Positions 12,151 to 23,460 of a stretch of DNA of 64,000 nt are shown piece after piece. The stretch comes from Apostichopus japonicus. Its lineage: Eukaryota; Echinodermata; Holothuroidea; Aspidochirotida; Stichopodidae. The notes below the pieces were generated by a model. That model was not told where the DNA came from and did no database searches. It saw only the letters and a program-made list of their open reading frames with translations. Position 1 is the first letter of the stretch. Every line of letters starts with the position of its first letter. Where the stretch lies: positions 33,610,398-33,674,397 of the forward strand of contig NC_092577.1 of the NCBI RefSeq assembly GCF_037975245.1, written 5' to 3'. The position numbers were made by a program, and so were the translations under genes.

Positions 12151-15100
12151 GGGTAAGATGCTACATAGCCCGTCTGGCGGGTAACATGTTCAATACTTAC
12201 CAGTCTGGCGGGACACCTATTCCCGTCTTCCGGGAAACTTTTTGCTACTTAGCCCGTCTCGCGGGTAACAGACGGGTAAGTATTACAAATGTTACCCGCG
12301 AGACGGGCTAAGTATAGCATCTGACTGAGTGGAAGTCGTCTAAAGTGTCGGGATTATGTTACCCACCAGACGGGCTAAGAATTGAACATATTACCCACCA
12401 GTCGGGCTGTGTTACATCTGACCCAGTTAGTGGAAGTCGTCTAAAGTTTCCCGGAAGACGGGAATTTATTTCCCGCCTGACGGGTAAGATGCTACATAGC
12501 CCGTCTCGCGGGTAACATGTTCAATACTTACCCGTCTGGCGGGAAACATATTCCCGTTTTCTGGGAAACTATATGCTACTATGCCCGTCTCGCGGGTAAC
12601 AGACGGGTAAGTATTGAAGATGTTACCCGCGAGACGGGCTAAGTATAACATCTGACTGAGTGGAAGTCGTCTAAAGTTTCGGGAACATAATACCCACCAG
12701 ACGGGCTAAGAATTGAACATGTTACCCGTCTTCCACTAACTGGTTAATGGAAGTCGTCTAAAGTTTCGTGAACATAATATCCACCAGACGGGCTAAGAAT
12801 TGAACATGTTAGCCGTGTTCCACTACCTGCTTAATGGAAGTCGTCTAAAGTTTCGGGAACATGTTACCCGCAGACGGGTAAGATGCTACATAGCCCGTCT
12901 CGCGGGTAACATGTTCAATACTTACCCGTCTGAGTGGAAGTCTGAGTCTGGTCTGAGTGGAAGTCGTCTAAAGTTTCGGGATTATGTTACCCACCAGACG
13001 GGCTAAGAATTGAACATGTTACCCGTCTTCCACTAACTGGTTAATGGAAGTCGTCTAAAGTTTCGTGAACATGTTACCTACCAGACGGGTAAGATGCTAC
13101 ATAGCCCGTCTCGCGGGTAACATGTTCAATACTTACCCGTCTGGCGGGAAACATATTCCCGTCTTCCGGGAAACTATATGCTACTTAGGCCGTCTCGCGG
13201 GTAACAGACGGGTAAGTATTGAAAATGTTACCCGCGAGACGGGCTAAGTACAGCATCTGACTGAGTGGAAGTCGTCTAAAGTTTCGGAAACATGTTACCC
13301 ACCAGACCGGCTAAGAATTGAAAATGTTACCCACCAGTCGGGCTGTGTAACATCTGACCCAGTTAGTGGAAGTCGTCTAAAGTTTCCCGGAAGACGGGAA
13401 TTTATTTCCCGCCAGACGGGTAAGATGCTACATAGCCCGTCTCACGGGTAACATGTTCAATACTTACCCGTCTGGCGGGAAACATATTCCCGTCTTCCGC
13501 TATATGCTACTTAGGCCGTCTCGCGGGTAACAGACGGGTAAGTATTGAAAATGTTACCCGCGAGACGGGCTACGTATAACATCTGACTGAGTGGAAGTCG
13601 TCTAAAGTTTCGGGAACATAATACCCACCAGATGGGCTAAGAATTGAACATGTTACCCGTCTTCCACTAACTGCTTAATGGAAGTCGTCTAAAGTTTCGG
13701 GATTATGTTACCCACCAGACGGGTAAGATGCTACATAGCCCGTCTCGCGTTTAACATGTTCAATACTTACCCGTCTGGCGGGAAACATATTCCCGTCTTC
13801 CGGGAAAATATATGCTACTTAGACCGTCTCGCGGGTAACAGACGGGTAAGTATTGAAAATGTTACCCGCGAGACGGGCTAAGTAAAGCATCTGACTGAGT
13901 GGAAGTCGTCTAAAGTTTCCCGGAAGACGGGAATTTATTTCCCGCCAGACGGGTAAGATGCTACATAGCCCGTCTCGCGGGTAACATGTTCAATAATTAC
14001 CCGTCTGACGGGAAACATATTCCCGTCTTCTGGGAAACATATTCCCGTCTTCCGGGAAAATATATGCTACCTAGCCCGTCTCGTCTCGTCTGAGTGGAAG
14101 TCGTCTAAAGTTTCGGGATTATGTCACCCACCAGACGGGCTAAGAATTGAACATGTTACCCGTCTTCCACTGAATGCTTAATGGAAGTCGTCTAAAGTTT
14201 CGGGAACATGTTACCCACCAGACGGGTAAGATGCTACATAGCCCGTCTGGCGGGTAACATGTTAAATACTTACCAGTCTGGCGGGACAAATATTCCCGTC
14301 TTCCGGGAAACTTTTTGCTACTTAGCCCGTCTCGCGGGTAACAGACGGGTAAGTATTGAAAATGTTACCCGCGAGACGGGCTAAGTATAGCATCTGACTG
14401 AGTGGAAGTCGTCTAAAGTTTTGGGATTATGTTTCCCACCAGACGGGCTAAGAATTGAACATATTACCCACCAGTCGGGCTGTGTTACATCTGACCCAGT
14501 TAGTGGAAGTCGTCTAAAGTTTCCCGGAAGACGGGAATTTATTTCCCGCATGACGGGTAAGATGCTACATAGCCCGTCTCGCGGGTAACATGTTCAATAC
14601 TTACCCGTCTGGCGGGAAACATATTCCCGTTTTCTGGGAAACTATATGCTACTATGCCCGTCTCGCGGGTAACAGACGGGTAAGTATTGAAAATGTTACC
14701 CGCGAGACGGGCTAAGTATAACATCTGACTGAGTGGAAGTCGTCTAAAGTTTCGGGAACATAATACCCACCAGACGGGCTAAGAATTGAACATGTTACCC
14801 GTCTTCCACTAACTGGTTAATGGAAGTCGTCTAAAGTTTCGTGAACATAATATCCACCAGACGGGCTAAGAATTGAACATGTTAGCCGTGTTCCACTACC
14901 TGCTTAATGGAAGTCGTCTAAAGTTTCGGGAACATGTTACCCGCAGACGGGTAAGATGCTACATAGCCCGTCTGGCGGGACACATATTCCCGTCTTCCGG
15001 GAAACTTTTTGCTACTTAGCCCGTCTCGCGGGTAACAGACGGGTAAGTATTGAAAATGTTACCCGCGAGACGGGCTAAGTACAGCATCTGACTGAGTGGA

Positions 15101-18100
15101 AGTCGTCTAAAGTTTCGGAAACATGTTACCCACCAGACCGGCTAAGAATTGAACATGTTACTCACCAGTCGGGCTGTGTAACATCTGACCCAGTTAGTGG
15201 AAGTCGTCTAAAGTTTCCCGGAAGACGGGAATTTATTTCCCGCCAGACGGGTAAGATGCTACATAGCCCGTCTCGCGGGTAACATGTTCAATACTTACCC
15301 GTCTGGCGGGAAACATATTCCCGTCTTCTGGGAAACATATTCCCGTCTTCCGGGAAAATATATGCTACCTAGCCCGTCTCGCGGGTAACAGACGGGTAAG
15401 TATTGCAAATGTTACCCGCGAGACGGGCTAAGTAAAGCATCTGACTGAGTGGAAGTCGTCTAAAGTTTCGGAAACATGTTACCCAACAGACCGGCTGGCG
15501 GGTAACATGTTCAATACTTACCCGTCTGGCGGGAAACATATTCCCGTCTTCCGGGAAACTATATGCTACATAGGCCGTCTCGCGGGTAACAGACGGGTAA
15601 GTATTGAAAATGTTACCCGCGAGACGGGCTACGTATAACATCTGACTGAGTGGAAGTCGTCTAAAGTTTCGGGAACATAATACCTACCAGACGGGCTAAG
15701 AATTGAACATGTTACCCGTCTTCCACTAACTGCTTTAATGGAAGTCGTCTAAAGTTTCGTGAACATGTTACCTACCAGACGGGTAAGATGCTACATAGCC
15801 CGTCTCGCGGGTAACATGTTCAATACTTACCCGTCTGGCGGGAAACATATTCCCGTCTCCCGGGTAACAGACGGGTAAGTATTGAAAATGTTACCCGCGA
15901 GACGGGCTGGGTATAGCATCTGACTGAGTGGAAGTCGTCTAAAGTTTCGGGAACATAATACCCACCAGACGGGCTAAGAATTGAACATGTTACCCACCAG
16001 TCGGGCTGTGTAACATCTGACCCAGTTAGTCGAAGTCGTCTAAAGTCTCCCGGAAGACGGGAATTTATTTCCCGCCAGACGGGTAAGATGCTACCCGTCT
16101 GGCGGGAAACATATTCCCGTTTTCCGGGAAACTATATGCTACTTAGGCCGTCTCGCGGGTAACAGACGGGTAAGTATTGAAAATTTTACCCGCGAGACGG
16201 GCTACGTATAACATCTGACTGAATGGAAGTCGTCTAAAGTTTCGGGAACATGTTACCCACCAGACGGGTAAGATGCTACATAGCCCGTCTGGCGGGTAAC
16301 ATGTTCAATACTTACCAGTCTGGCGGGACACATATTCCCGTCTTCCGGGAAACTTTTTGCTACTTAGCCCGTCTCGCGGGTAACAGACGGGTCAGTATTG
16401 AAAATGTTACCCGCGAGACGGGCTAAGTATAACATCTGACTGAGTGCAAGTCGTCTAAAGTTTCGGGAACATAATACCCACCAGACGGGCTAAGAATTGA
16501 ACATGTTACCCGTGCTCCACTACCTGCTTAATGGAAGTCGTCTAAAGTTTCGGAAACATGTTACCCAACAGACCGGCTAAGAATTGAACATGTTACCCAC
16601 CAGTCGGGCTGTGTAACATCTGACCCAGTTAGTGGAAGTCGTCTAAAGTTTCCCGGAAGACGGGAATTTATTTCGCGCAGACGGGTAAGATGCTACATAG
16701 CCCGTCTGGCGGGTAACATGTTCAATACTTACCCGTCTGTCGGGAAACATATTCCCGTCTTCCGGGAAACTATATGCTACTTAGGCCGTCTCGCGGGTAA
16801 CAGACGGGTAAGTATTGAAAATGTTACCCGCGAGACGGGCTAAGTAAAGCATCTGACTGAGTGGAAGTCGTCTAAAGTTTCGGAAACATGTTACCCAACA
16901 GACCGTCTAAGAATTGAACATGTTACCCACCAGTCGGGCTAAGAATTGAACATGTTACCCGTGTTCCACTACCTGCTTAATGGAAGTCGTCTAAAGTTTC
17001 GGGAACATGTTACCCGCAGACGGGTAAGATGCTACATAGCCCGTCTGGCGGGTAACATGTTCAATACTTACCCGTCTGGCGGGAAACATATTCCCGTCTT
17101 CTGGGAAACATATTCCCGTCTTCCGGGAAAATATATGCTACCTAGCCCGTCTCGCGGGTAACAGACGGGTAAGTATTGCAAATGTTACCCGCGAGACGGG
17201 CTAAGTAAAGCATCTGACTGAGTGGAAGTCGTCTAAAGTTTCGGAAACATGTTACCCAACAGACCGGCTGGCGGGTAACATGTTCAATACTTACCCGTCT
17301 GGCGGGAAACATATTCCCGTCTTCCGGGAAACTATATGCTACATAGGCCGTCTCGCGGGTAACAGACGGGTAAGTATTGAAAATGTTACCCGCGAGACGG
17401 GCTACGTATAACATCTGACTGAGTGGAAGTCGTCTAAAGTTTCGGGAACATAATACCTACCAGACGGGCTAAGAATTGAACATGTTACCCGTCTTCCACT
17501 AACTGCTTTAATGGAAGTCGTCTAAAGTTTCGTGAACATGTTACCTACCAGACGGGTAAGATGCTACATAGCCCGTCTCGCGGGTAACATGTTCAATACT
17601 TACCCGTCTGGCGGGAAACATATTCCCGTCTCCCGGGTAACAGACGGGTAAGTATTGAAAATGTTACCCGCGAGACGGGCTACGTATAACATCTGACTGA
17701 GTGGAAGTCGTCTAAAGTTTCGGGAACATAATACCCACCAGATGGGCTAAGAATTGAACATGTTACCCGTCTTCCACTAACTGGTTAATGGAAGTCGTCT
17801 GAAGTTTCGTGAACATGTTACCTACCAGACGGGTAAGATGCTACATAGCCCGTCTCGCGGGTAACATGTTCAATACTTACCCGTCTGGCGGGAAACATAT
17901 TCCCGTCTTCCGGGAAAATATATGCTACTTAGCCCGTCTCGCGGGTAACAGACGGGTAAGTATTGAAAATGTTACCCGCGAGACAGGCTAAGTATAGCAT
18001 CTGACTGAGTGGAAGTCGTCTTAAGTTTCGGTATTATGTTACTCACCAGACGGGCTAAAAATTGAACATGTTAGCCACCAGTCGGGCTGTGTAACATTTG

Positions 18101-20033
18101 ACCCAGTTAGTCGAAGTCGTCTAAAGTCTCCCGGAAGACGGGAATTTATTTCCCGCCAGACGGGTAAGATGCTACCCGTCTGGCGGGAAACATATTCAAG
18201 TCTTCCGGGAAACTATATGCTACTTAGGCCGTCTCGCGGGTAACAGACGGGTAAGTATTGAAAATGTTACCCGCGAGACGGGCTACGTATAACATCTGAC
18301 TGAGTGGAAGTCGTCTAAAGTTTCGGGAACATAATACCCACCAGACGGGCTAAAGAATTGAACATGTTACCCGTCTTCCACTAACTGCTTAATGGAAGTC
18401 GTCTAAAGTTTCGGGAACATGTTACCCACCAGACGGGTAAGATGCTACATAGCCCGTCTCGCGTTTAACATGTTCAATACTTACCCGTCTGGCGGGAAAC
18501 ATATTCCCGTCTTCCGGGAAACTTTATGCTACATAGCCCGTTTCGCGGGTAACATGATCAATACTTACCCGTCTGGCGGGAAACATATTCCCGTCTTCCG
18601 GGAAAATATATGCTACTTAGCCCGTCTCGCGGGTAACAGACGGGTAAGTATTGAAAATGCTACCCGCCAGACGGGCTAAGTATAGCATCTGACTGAGTGG
18701 AAGTCGTCTTAAGTTTCGGGATTATGTTTCCCACCAGACGGGCTAAGAATTGAACATATTACTTACCAGTCGGGCTGTGTTACATCTGACCCAGTTAGTG
18801 GAAGTCGTCTAAAGTTTCCCGGAAGACGGGAATTTATTTCCCGCCAGACGTTTAAGATGCTAAATAAATTCCCGTCTTCCCGGGAACGTTATGCTACTTA
18901 GCCCGTCTCACGGGTAACAGACGGGTAAGTATTAAAAATGTTACCCGCGAGACGGGCTAAGTATAGCATCTGACTGAGTGGAAGTCGTCTAAAGTGTCGG
19001 GATTATGTTACTCACCAGACGGGCTAAGAATTGAACTTGTTACCCACCAGTCGGGCTGTGTAACATTTGACCCAGTTAGTCGAAGTCGTCTAAAGTCTCC
19101 CGGAAGACGGGAATTTATTTCTCGCCAGACGGGTAAGATGCTACCCGTCTGGCGGGAAACATATTCAAGTCTTCCGGGAAACTTTATGCTACTTAGCCCG
19201 TCTCGCGGGTAACAGACGGGTAAGTATTGAAAATGTTACCCGCGAGACGGGTTACGTATAACATCTGACTGAGTGGAAGTCGTCTAAAGTTTCGGGAACA
19301 TAATACCCACCAGATGGGCTAAGAATTGAACATGTTACCCGTCTTCCACTAACTGGTTAATGGAAGTCGTCTGAAGTTTCGTGAACATGTTACCTACCAG
19401 ACGGGTAAGATGCTACATAGCCCGTTTCGCGGGTAACATGTTCAATACTTACCCGTCTGGCGGGAAACATATTCCCGTCTTCCGGGAAAATATATGCTAC
19501 TTAGCCCGTCTCGCGGGTAACAGACGGGTAAGTATTGAAAATGTTACCCGCGAGACGGGCTAAGTATAGCATCTGACTGAGTGGAAGTCGTCTTAAGTTT
19601 CGGGATTATGTTTCCCACCAGACGGGCTAAGAATTGAACATGTTACCCGTCTTCCACTAACTGGTTAATGGAAGTCGTCTAAAGTTTCGGGAACATGTTA
19701 CCCGCAGACGGGTAAGATGCTACATAGCCCGTCTGGCGGGTAACATATTCAATACTTACCAGTCTGGCGGGACACATATTCCCGTCTTCCGGGAAACTTT
19801 ATGCTACTTAGCCCGTCTCGCGGGTAACAGACGGGTAAGTATTGAACATGTTACCCGCGAGACGGGCTATGGAGCATCTGACCCAGTTAGTGGAAGTCTA
19901 AACTTTCGGGAACATCATATCCACCACACGGGCTAAGTATTGAACCTGTTACCCGCTAGGAGGGGCTAAGTAGCATCTGCCTTAGTTAGTGGACGTCGAA
20001 TAAAGTTTCCCGGAAGACGGGAATTATTATGTA
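12151..20033. repeat. Diverged right part of the satellite array
   Basis: The same modules continue but in irregular order with more substitutions and small gaps. A separate higher-order relation exists here: about 15290-15905 matches about 17063-17680 at an offset of 1773. A block beginning CGAAGTCGTCTAAAGTCTCC recurs near 16030, 18112 and 19081. From about 19860 the modules are strongly decayed (for example GTTACCCGCTAGGAGGGGCT), as expected for the edge of an array. At 20048 a poly-C tract follows. Confidence 0.8.
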
Positions 20034-20129
20034 ACGACCACACAACTCCCCCCCCCCCCCACACCTAACAACTAACTCACTCCAAAATCCTGGGTACGCC
20101 ATCCCGATAGTTGACGACAGGCTTGCGCA

Positions 20130-20385
20130 TTACCTGCGAAGTTTTCCCAATACGGGTCTTTTCAGGCCCCTAGCAGTGTTCCCCCTTTTCCTACGAGCGA
20201 GCAGAGTTCTTAGCTCCTCGTGAGCCTTGATTGAGTGGACCTCCCTGTCAGGAACATGAGGTCCACTAGCGACCATCGTGTCCGGTATAGCGGAAGCGTC
20301 TGCGGGTAAGGTGGAAGGGCCACTCGAGTCAATGAGATCAGGGGCCTGTTTCGTCTCATCAAACCAATCGGAGGACTCCTTACCC
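20130..20385 (-). pseudogene. C-terminal piece of LINE ORF1-like gene
   Basis: The minus strand reads on from a GKESSDWFDETKQ segment through an acidic/proline stretch to the basic end RKRGNTARGLKRPVLGKLRR and a TAA stop (20130-20132). The style, orientation and position fit the missing C-terminus of the ORF1-like gene at 22203-23215, separated from it by the inserted element 20386-22202. The satellite begins about 100 bp past the stop, where an ORF2 (endonuclease/reverse transcriptase) would be expected, and no such sequence is seen. Joining the two pieces as one former gene is inference. Confidence 0.5.
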
Positions 20386-22202
20386 ATGAAAAAAATTACC
20401 TCAAATTTACCGCGGTAACATACCACACTTTTACCACGGTAAAACCGGGGTAAAAACACGGTAAACTTCTGTTGTACATTACCGCGGTGTTTTGGCCCTA
20501 TGGACGCGGTAAAACGCGGTTTACCGCAGTAAATGACCACAAATTTACCACAGTTTTACCGTTCTTTTACCCCAATTTTACTGTATATTTACCACGTATT
20601 TTCCTTAGTTTTACCTCAATTTACCACGCTTTTACCAGTTTACCGTTCTTTTACCCTAGATTGACCACGCTTTTACTACACTTTACCCTGAATTTACCAC
20701 AGTTTTACCGTTCTTTTGCCCCAATTTTACCGTATATTAACCAAGCTTTTTCCTTAGTTTTACCTCAATTTACCATCTTTTACCACAGTTTACCGTTCTT
20801 TTACCCCAATTTTACCATGGTTTTACCGTAGATTTACTACACTTTTACCTTAGTTTTAACTCAGTTTACCATGATTTTACACTAATTGTAGGACAGTTTT
20901 ACCTAACATTGAGCATGATTTTGTCCTAACTTCAATCAGCATGTATACCATATATTTCTTTGAATTTCACCCATCAGTGTACTGTATCATAATTTGGCTA
21001 TATGCCTTTACCCTTATTGTAATGGTTGTATGCATGTAAGTCCACAGTTGTAACAGTTTTTAATTCATCAAATCCATGAAGGTTTCACACATAAGAAAGC
21101 CTTGTTGAATTTTAATTACCCTAGCTGGTATGATTCCTGACTCTCTTCTTTTGACTTAATTGGTTGTCCAGAATGGACTTTTGATCTCCTATCGTCCTCA
21201 AAGACTTGTTTTAAATGAAAAAAAAATTAGATACATAGACTTGTCATGTCATTTAATGGACCTGACAGAGAATACCCAAATCTGAGGACACTGATTGGTC
21301 AATTTTTGTGTGCTACAGTGTTGAGGCACAGAAGCTACGCCTTATGCGTGCTAGTTTATATAATTCTTTTTTTTTTTCATTTTAAAGGCTTTTAGGTTCT
21401 CCCTCATGATGAAAAAAGAATTAATTGTTGTCTCCTCTCAAATATATCGGGGATTCCATAAAGGCATTCTCTATTTATCTATCCTCTCCTTTTTTTTTAG
21501 GAAAAGAGATGCATTAATAGCAGTTTGTCCCTCCTCTTTATTCAACTCATATCCACAGGTAATTTATATTGCCAACATTAAGATATGAGTAGAAAAAAGG
21601 CTTTGTCATATCATGCAGTATTGCAAAAATATGGGACAAAATCATGGAAAAATTGCTGTAAATGTACCATCATGTTTCATAGTGTGACCCATATATGTTG
21701 TACTGTGGTAAAATCATGGTACAATTATGGTAAATTTACCATAGTATAATTGCACCGTATAGTTTTACCCTATTTTTACTGTGGTTAATCATGGCACAAT
21801 TGTAGGAATTTCACCTATGTAGTTTATGTACCATATAAATTTACCCTACTTTTACTCCAGTAATATCATGGTAAAACTACTGTAGATTTACCGTAGTAAA
21901 TGTACCACACTTTTACCCTAATTTTACCGCGGTATAATACCATGGTAATACTGCGGTAAATTTACCGTAGTAAATGTACCACACTTTTACCCTACTTTTA
22001 CCGCGGTAATACCATGGTAAAACTGTGGTAAATTTACCGTAGTAAATGTACCGCACTTTTACCCTACTTATACCGCGGTAATACCATGGTAAAACTGCGG
22101 TAGATGTACCACGGTTGATTTTACCACAATTTTACCACACATTTACCCTATTTACCACACATTTACCATAGTTTACCGAGGTAAAATTAGGGTACATTTT
22201 TT
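20386..22202. mobile_element. TTTACC-rich inverted-repeat element nested in ORF1
   Basis: The ends are similar in inverse orientation. The left end reads TACCCATGAAAAAAATTACC. The reverse complement of the right end reads TACCCAGCAAAAAATGTACC, and both continue into TTTACCGCGGTAA-like sequence. About 20390-20880 is a loose tandem of TTTTACCRNNNTTTTACC motifs, and 21690-22190 carries both orientations, including the palindrome TTACCGCGGTAA. The middle (about 20880-21690) is ordinary AT-rich DNA with no transposase. I could not find a convincing target-site duplication. The best reading is a non-autonomous terminal-inverted-repeat or fold-back element that split the ORF1-like gene. Confidence 0.55.
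21885..22110. repeat. 72-74-bp tandem repeat with TTACCGCGGTAA
   Basis: Three consecutive copies begin at the motif CCGTAGTAAATGTACC (about 21891, 21965 and 22037, so periods 74 and 72). Each copy contains TTTTACCCTA, a palindromic CCGCGG core and ACCATGGTAAAACT. It lies inside the nested element and forms much of its right arm. Confidence 0.8.
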
Positions 22203-23215
22203 GCTGGGTAGCCCCAACTACTAAGGCTGTAGTGCAGTCTTCCATTGGCGAGTCAGAATCTGGGCCACTTAATGTCTCTTGGGCCAGTTGACTCGGGGCC
22301 TGACTAGTGTCACCGATAGCGGGCGTAGCTACCGGTGAACCAGTACAAGCGGCATCCTGCTCCGCATGCCACTCCGCTAGTACCATCTCCGCCGCTTTGT
22401 CCAGCTGCGCCTCAGTGGGCAGGCTGGCAGACGAGGTGGGACACGAAAGGGGGAACAAATCCTCCACCGGGGCGCTAGTGTCGGACACTGGGGCGATCAA
22501 TGGAGCATCAGGTGGTACGGTGTCAGAAGCCGGAACGGGGACCGCTTCAGCCACGCCCGTAGCCACTCTCGCGGCGTATGAGCGGTCTGGCCCGTTTTCC
22601 CACACGAGTTACACACGATATCTCCTCTACACTCGGCCAGGGTATGCCCAACCTGTAAACAGCGGCTACAGCGCTTGTTCGGGCACAACCTGGCCTCATG
22701 CCCTTCTAGCCCACACCTCCAACAAGTGCAAGGCTGGCCCGGGTATGCAACGTGGGCCCTGTGCCCATTAGCCCACAAGGTAGAGGGGATATCGGACTTG
22801 AGTTCAACTCTAACTCGTCTAGTCCCGGTCTTGACACCCTTACAATTAAGGAATTCCGGCTCCTCGTAGCCGGTCACTTTCCCAAAACGCCCCAGTGTCC
22901 GCACAACAACCTGTTCAGACATGTCCAGAGGGAGATGGAGGACTGTCACCCACACCGAATTGTCGTAAGGTGTGACCTTCAGTCCCTCGTGACTCCCTCC
23001 AACACATGGACGCCTCGGACGCGGGCAGCCTCCGAGGTGAATCTTATATCAAAAACATTCATACCCCGGAGAGGTTTACGCTGAAGCGCGTCAACCTCTC
23101 CACGGACCTTTAAACCAACAGAACGCAAAACTGAAAAAAAAACTTGTCCGGGGACGACCTTAGCCTCCCCCGAAAAACTCAACAATACGATTTTGCTGTC
23201 ACGGCGAGCCGCCAT
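22203..23215 (-). pseudogene. LINE ORF1-like CCHC zinc-knuckle protein, frameshifted
   Basis: The minus strand starts at ATG 23213-23215 (MAARRDSKIVLLSFSG). It continues through an RRM-like stretch (VVVRTLGRFGKVTGYEEPE) to zinc knuckles: C-W-R-C-GLEGH-EARL-C, then C-S-R-C-LQVGH-TLAE-C, then a third starting C-N-S-C-GKTG. This order (N-terminal fold, CCHC knuckles, then a proline/acid-rich tail) is that of ORF1 proteins of Tx1/L1-type LINEs and ZCCHC3-like relatives, which bind RNA. Two single-base frameshifts break it: one near 22980, where the frame runs into TGA, and one within the third knuckle near 22600. The tail (AARVATGVAEAVPVPAS onward) runs to the inserted element. The gene is therefore a relic. 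A domesticated host gene is less likely. Confidence 0.65.
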
Positions 23216-23460
23216 GACAGCTACGGGTGTGGCAAGCCACGCACCTACGAAAAACAAAACCACGATACAAAGCCAAAACTACGCTAAACAAACTACAAAC
23301 TATTGAAAGGCCAACGTAAAAAAAACACAAAGTGTGTGTGGTCAACGAAAAGTGGAGAGCAGCCGAAAACACGTCCGCACTCCACGAAAACCAACTACCA
23401 ACGCATGGACCAGTATCTCGCAAGTCTTTATCTTGGTAATTCCTCATCAGACTGATTTTC
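23216..23460 (-). other. Probable 5' UTR or 5' end of the LINE relic
   Basis: Sequence upstream (to the right) of the ORF1-like start shares its less AT-rich composition until about 23450, where typical AT-rich DNA begins. No promoter motif or target-site duplication was identified, so the exact 5' boundary is uncertain. Confidence 0.3.

Larger units (their letters stand above)
1..20033. repeat. Satellite array of GACGGG/CCCGTC modules
   Basis: About 20 kb made entirely of recurring modules. Recurring blocks are GCCCGTCTCGCGGGTAACA, TATTCCCGTCTTCCGGGAAA, CCCGCCAGACGGGTAAGATG and GGAAGTCGTCTAAAGTTT. The last occurs roughly every 100 or 200 bp (for example near 189, 291, 530, 629, 849 and 947). 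Most modules are present in both orientations, so the array is dense in hairpin-capable inverted repeats. Open frames of 60-90 codons occur on both strands and encode related peptides (xARLAGNxxNTYPS) simply because the DNA is repeated and inverted. I do not call them genes. The array starts at or before the left edge. It decays from about 19860 and stops near 20033. A centromeric, subtelomeric or plain heterochromatic role cannot be decided from sequence. Confidence 0.95.

Noticed and set aside
629-19563. Dozens of 60-90-codon open frames on both strands of the satellite
   Set aside because: They repeat with the DNA modules, exist on both strands with the same motifs, and have no introns, codon bias or domain. 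They are by-products of the repeat.
1-20033. CRISPR-like array
   Set aside because: Repeats are spaced by other repeats, not by unique spacers, and the rest of the window is clearly eukaryotic.
20472-20831. 119-codon plus-strand frame rich in FYP/FT
   Set aside because: It is a translation of TTTACC words in the nested element, not a gene.
22307-22771. Plus-strand frame opposite the zinc-knuckle relic
   Set aside because: The minus strand carries the recognisable CCHC motifs; the plus frame is a shadow.
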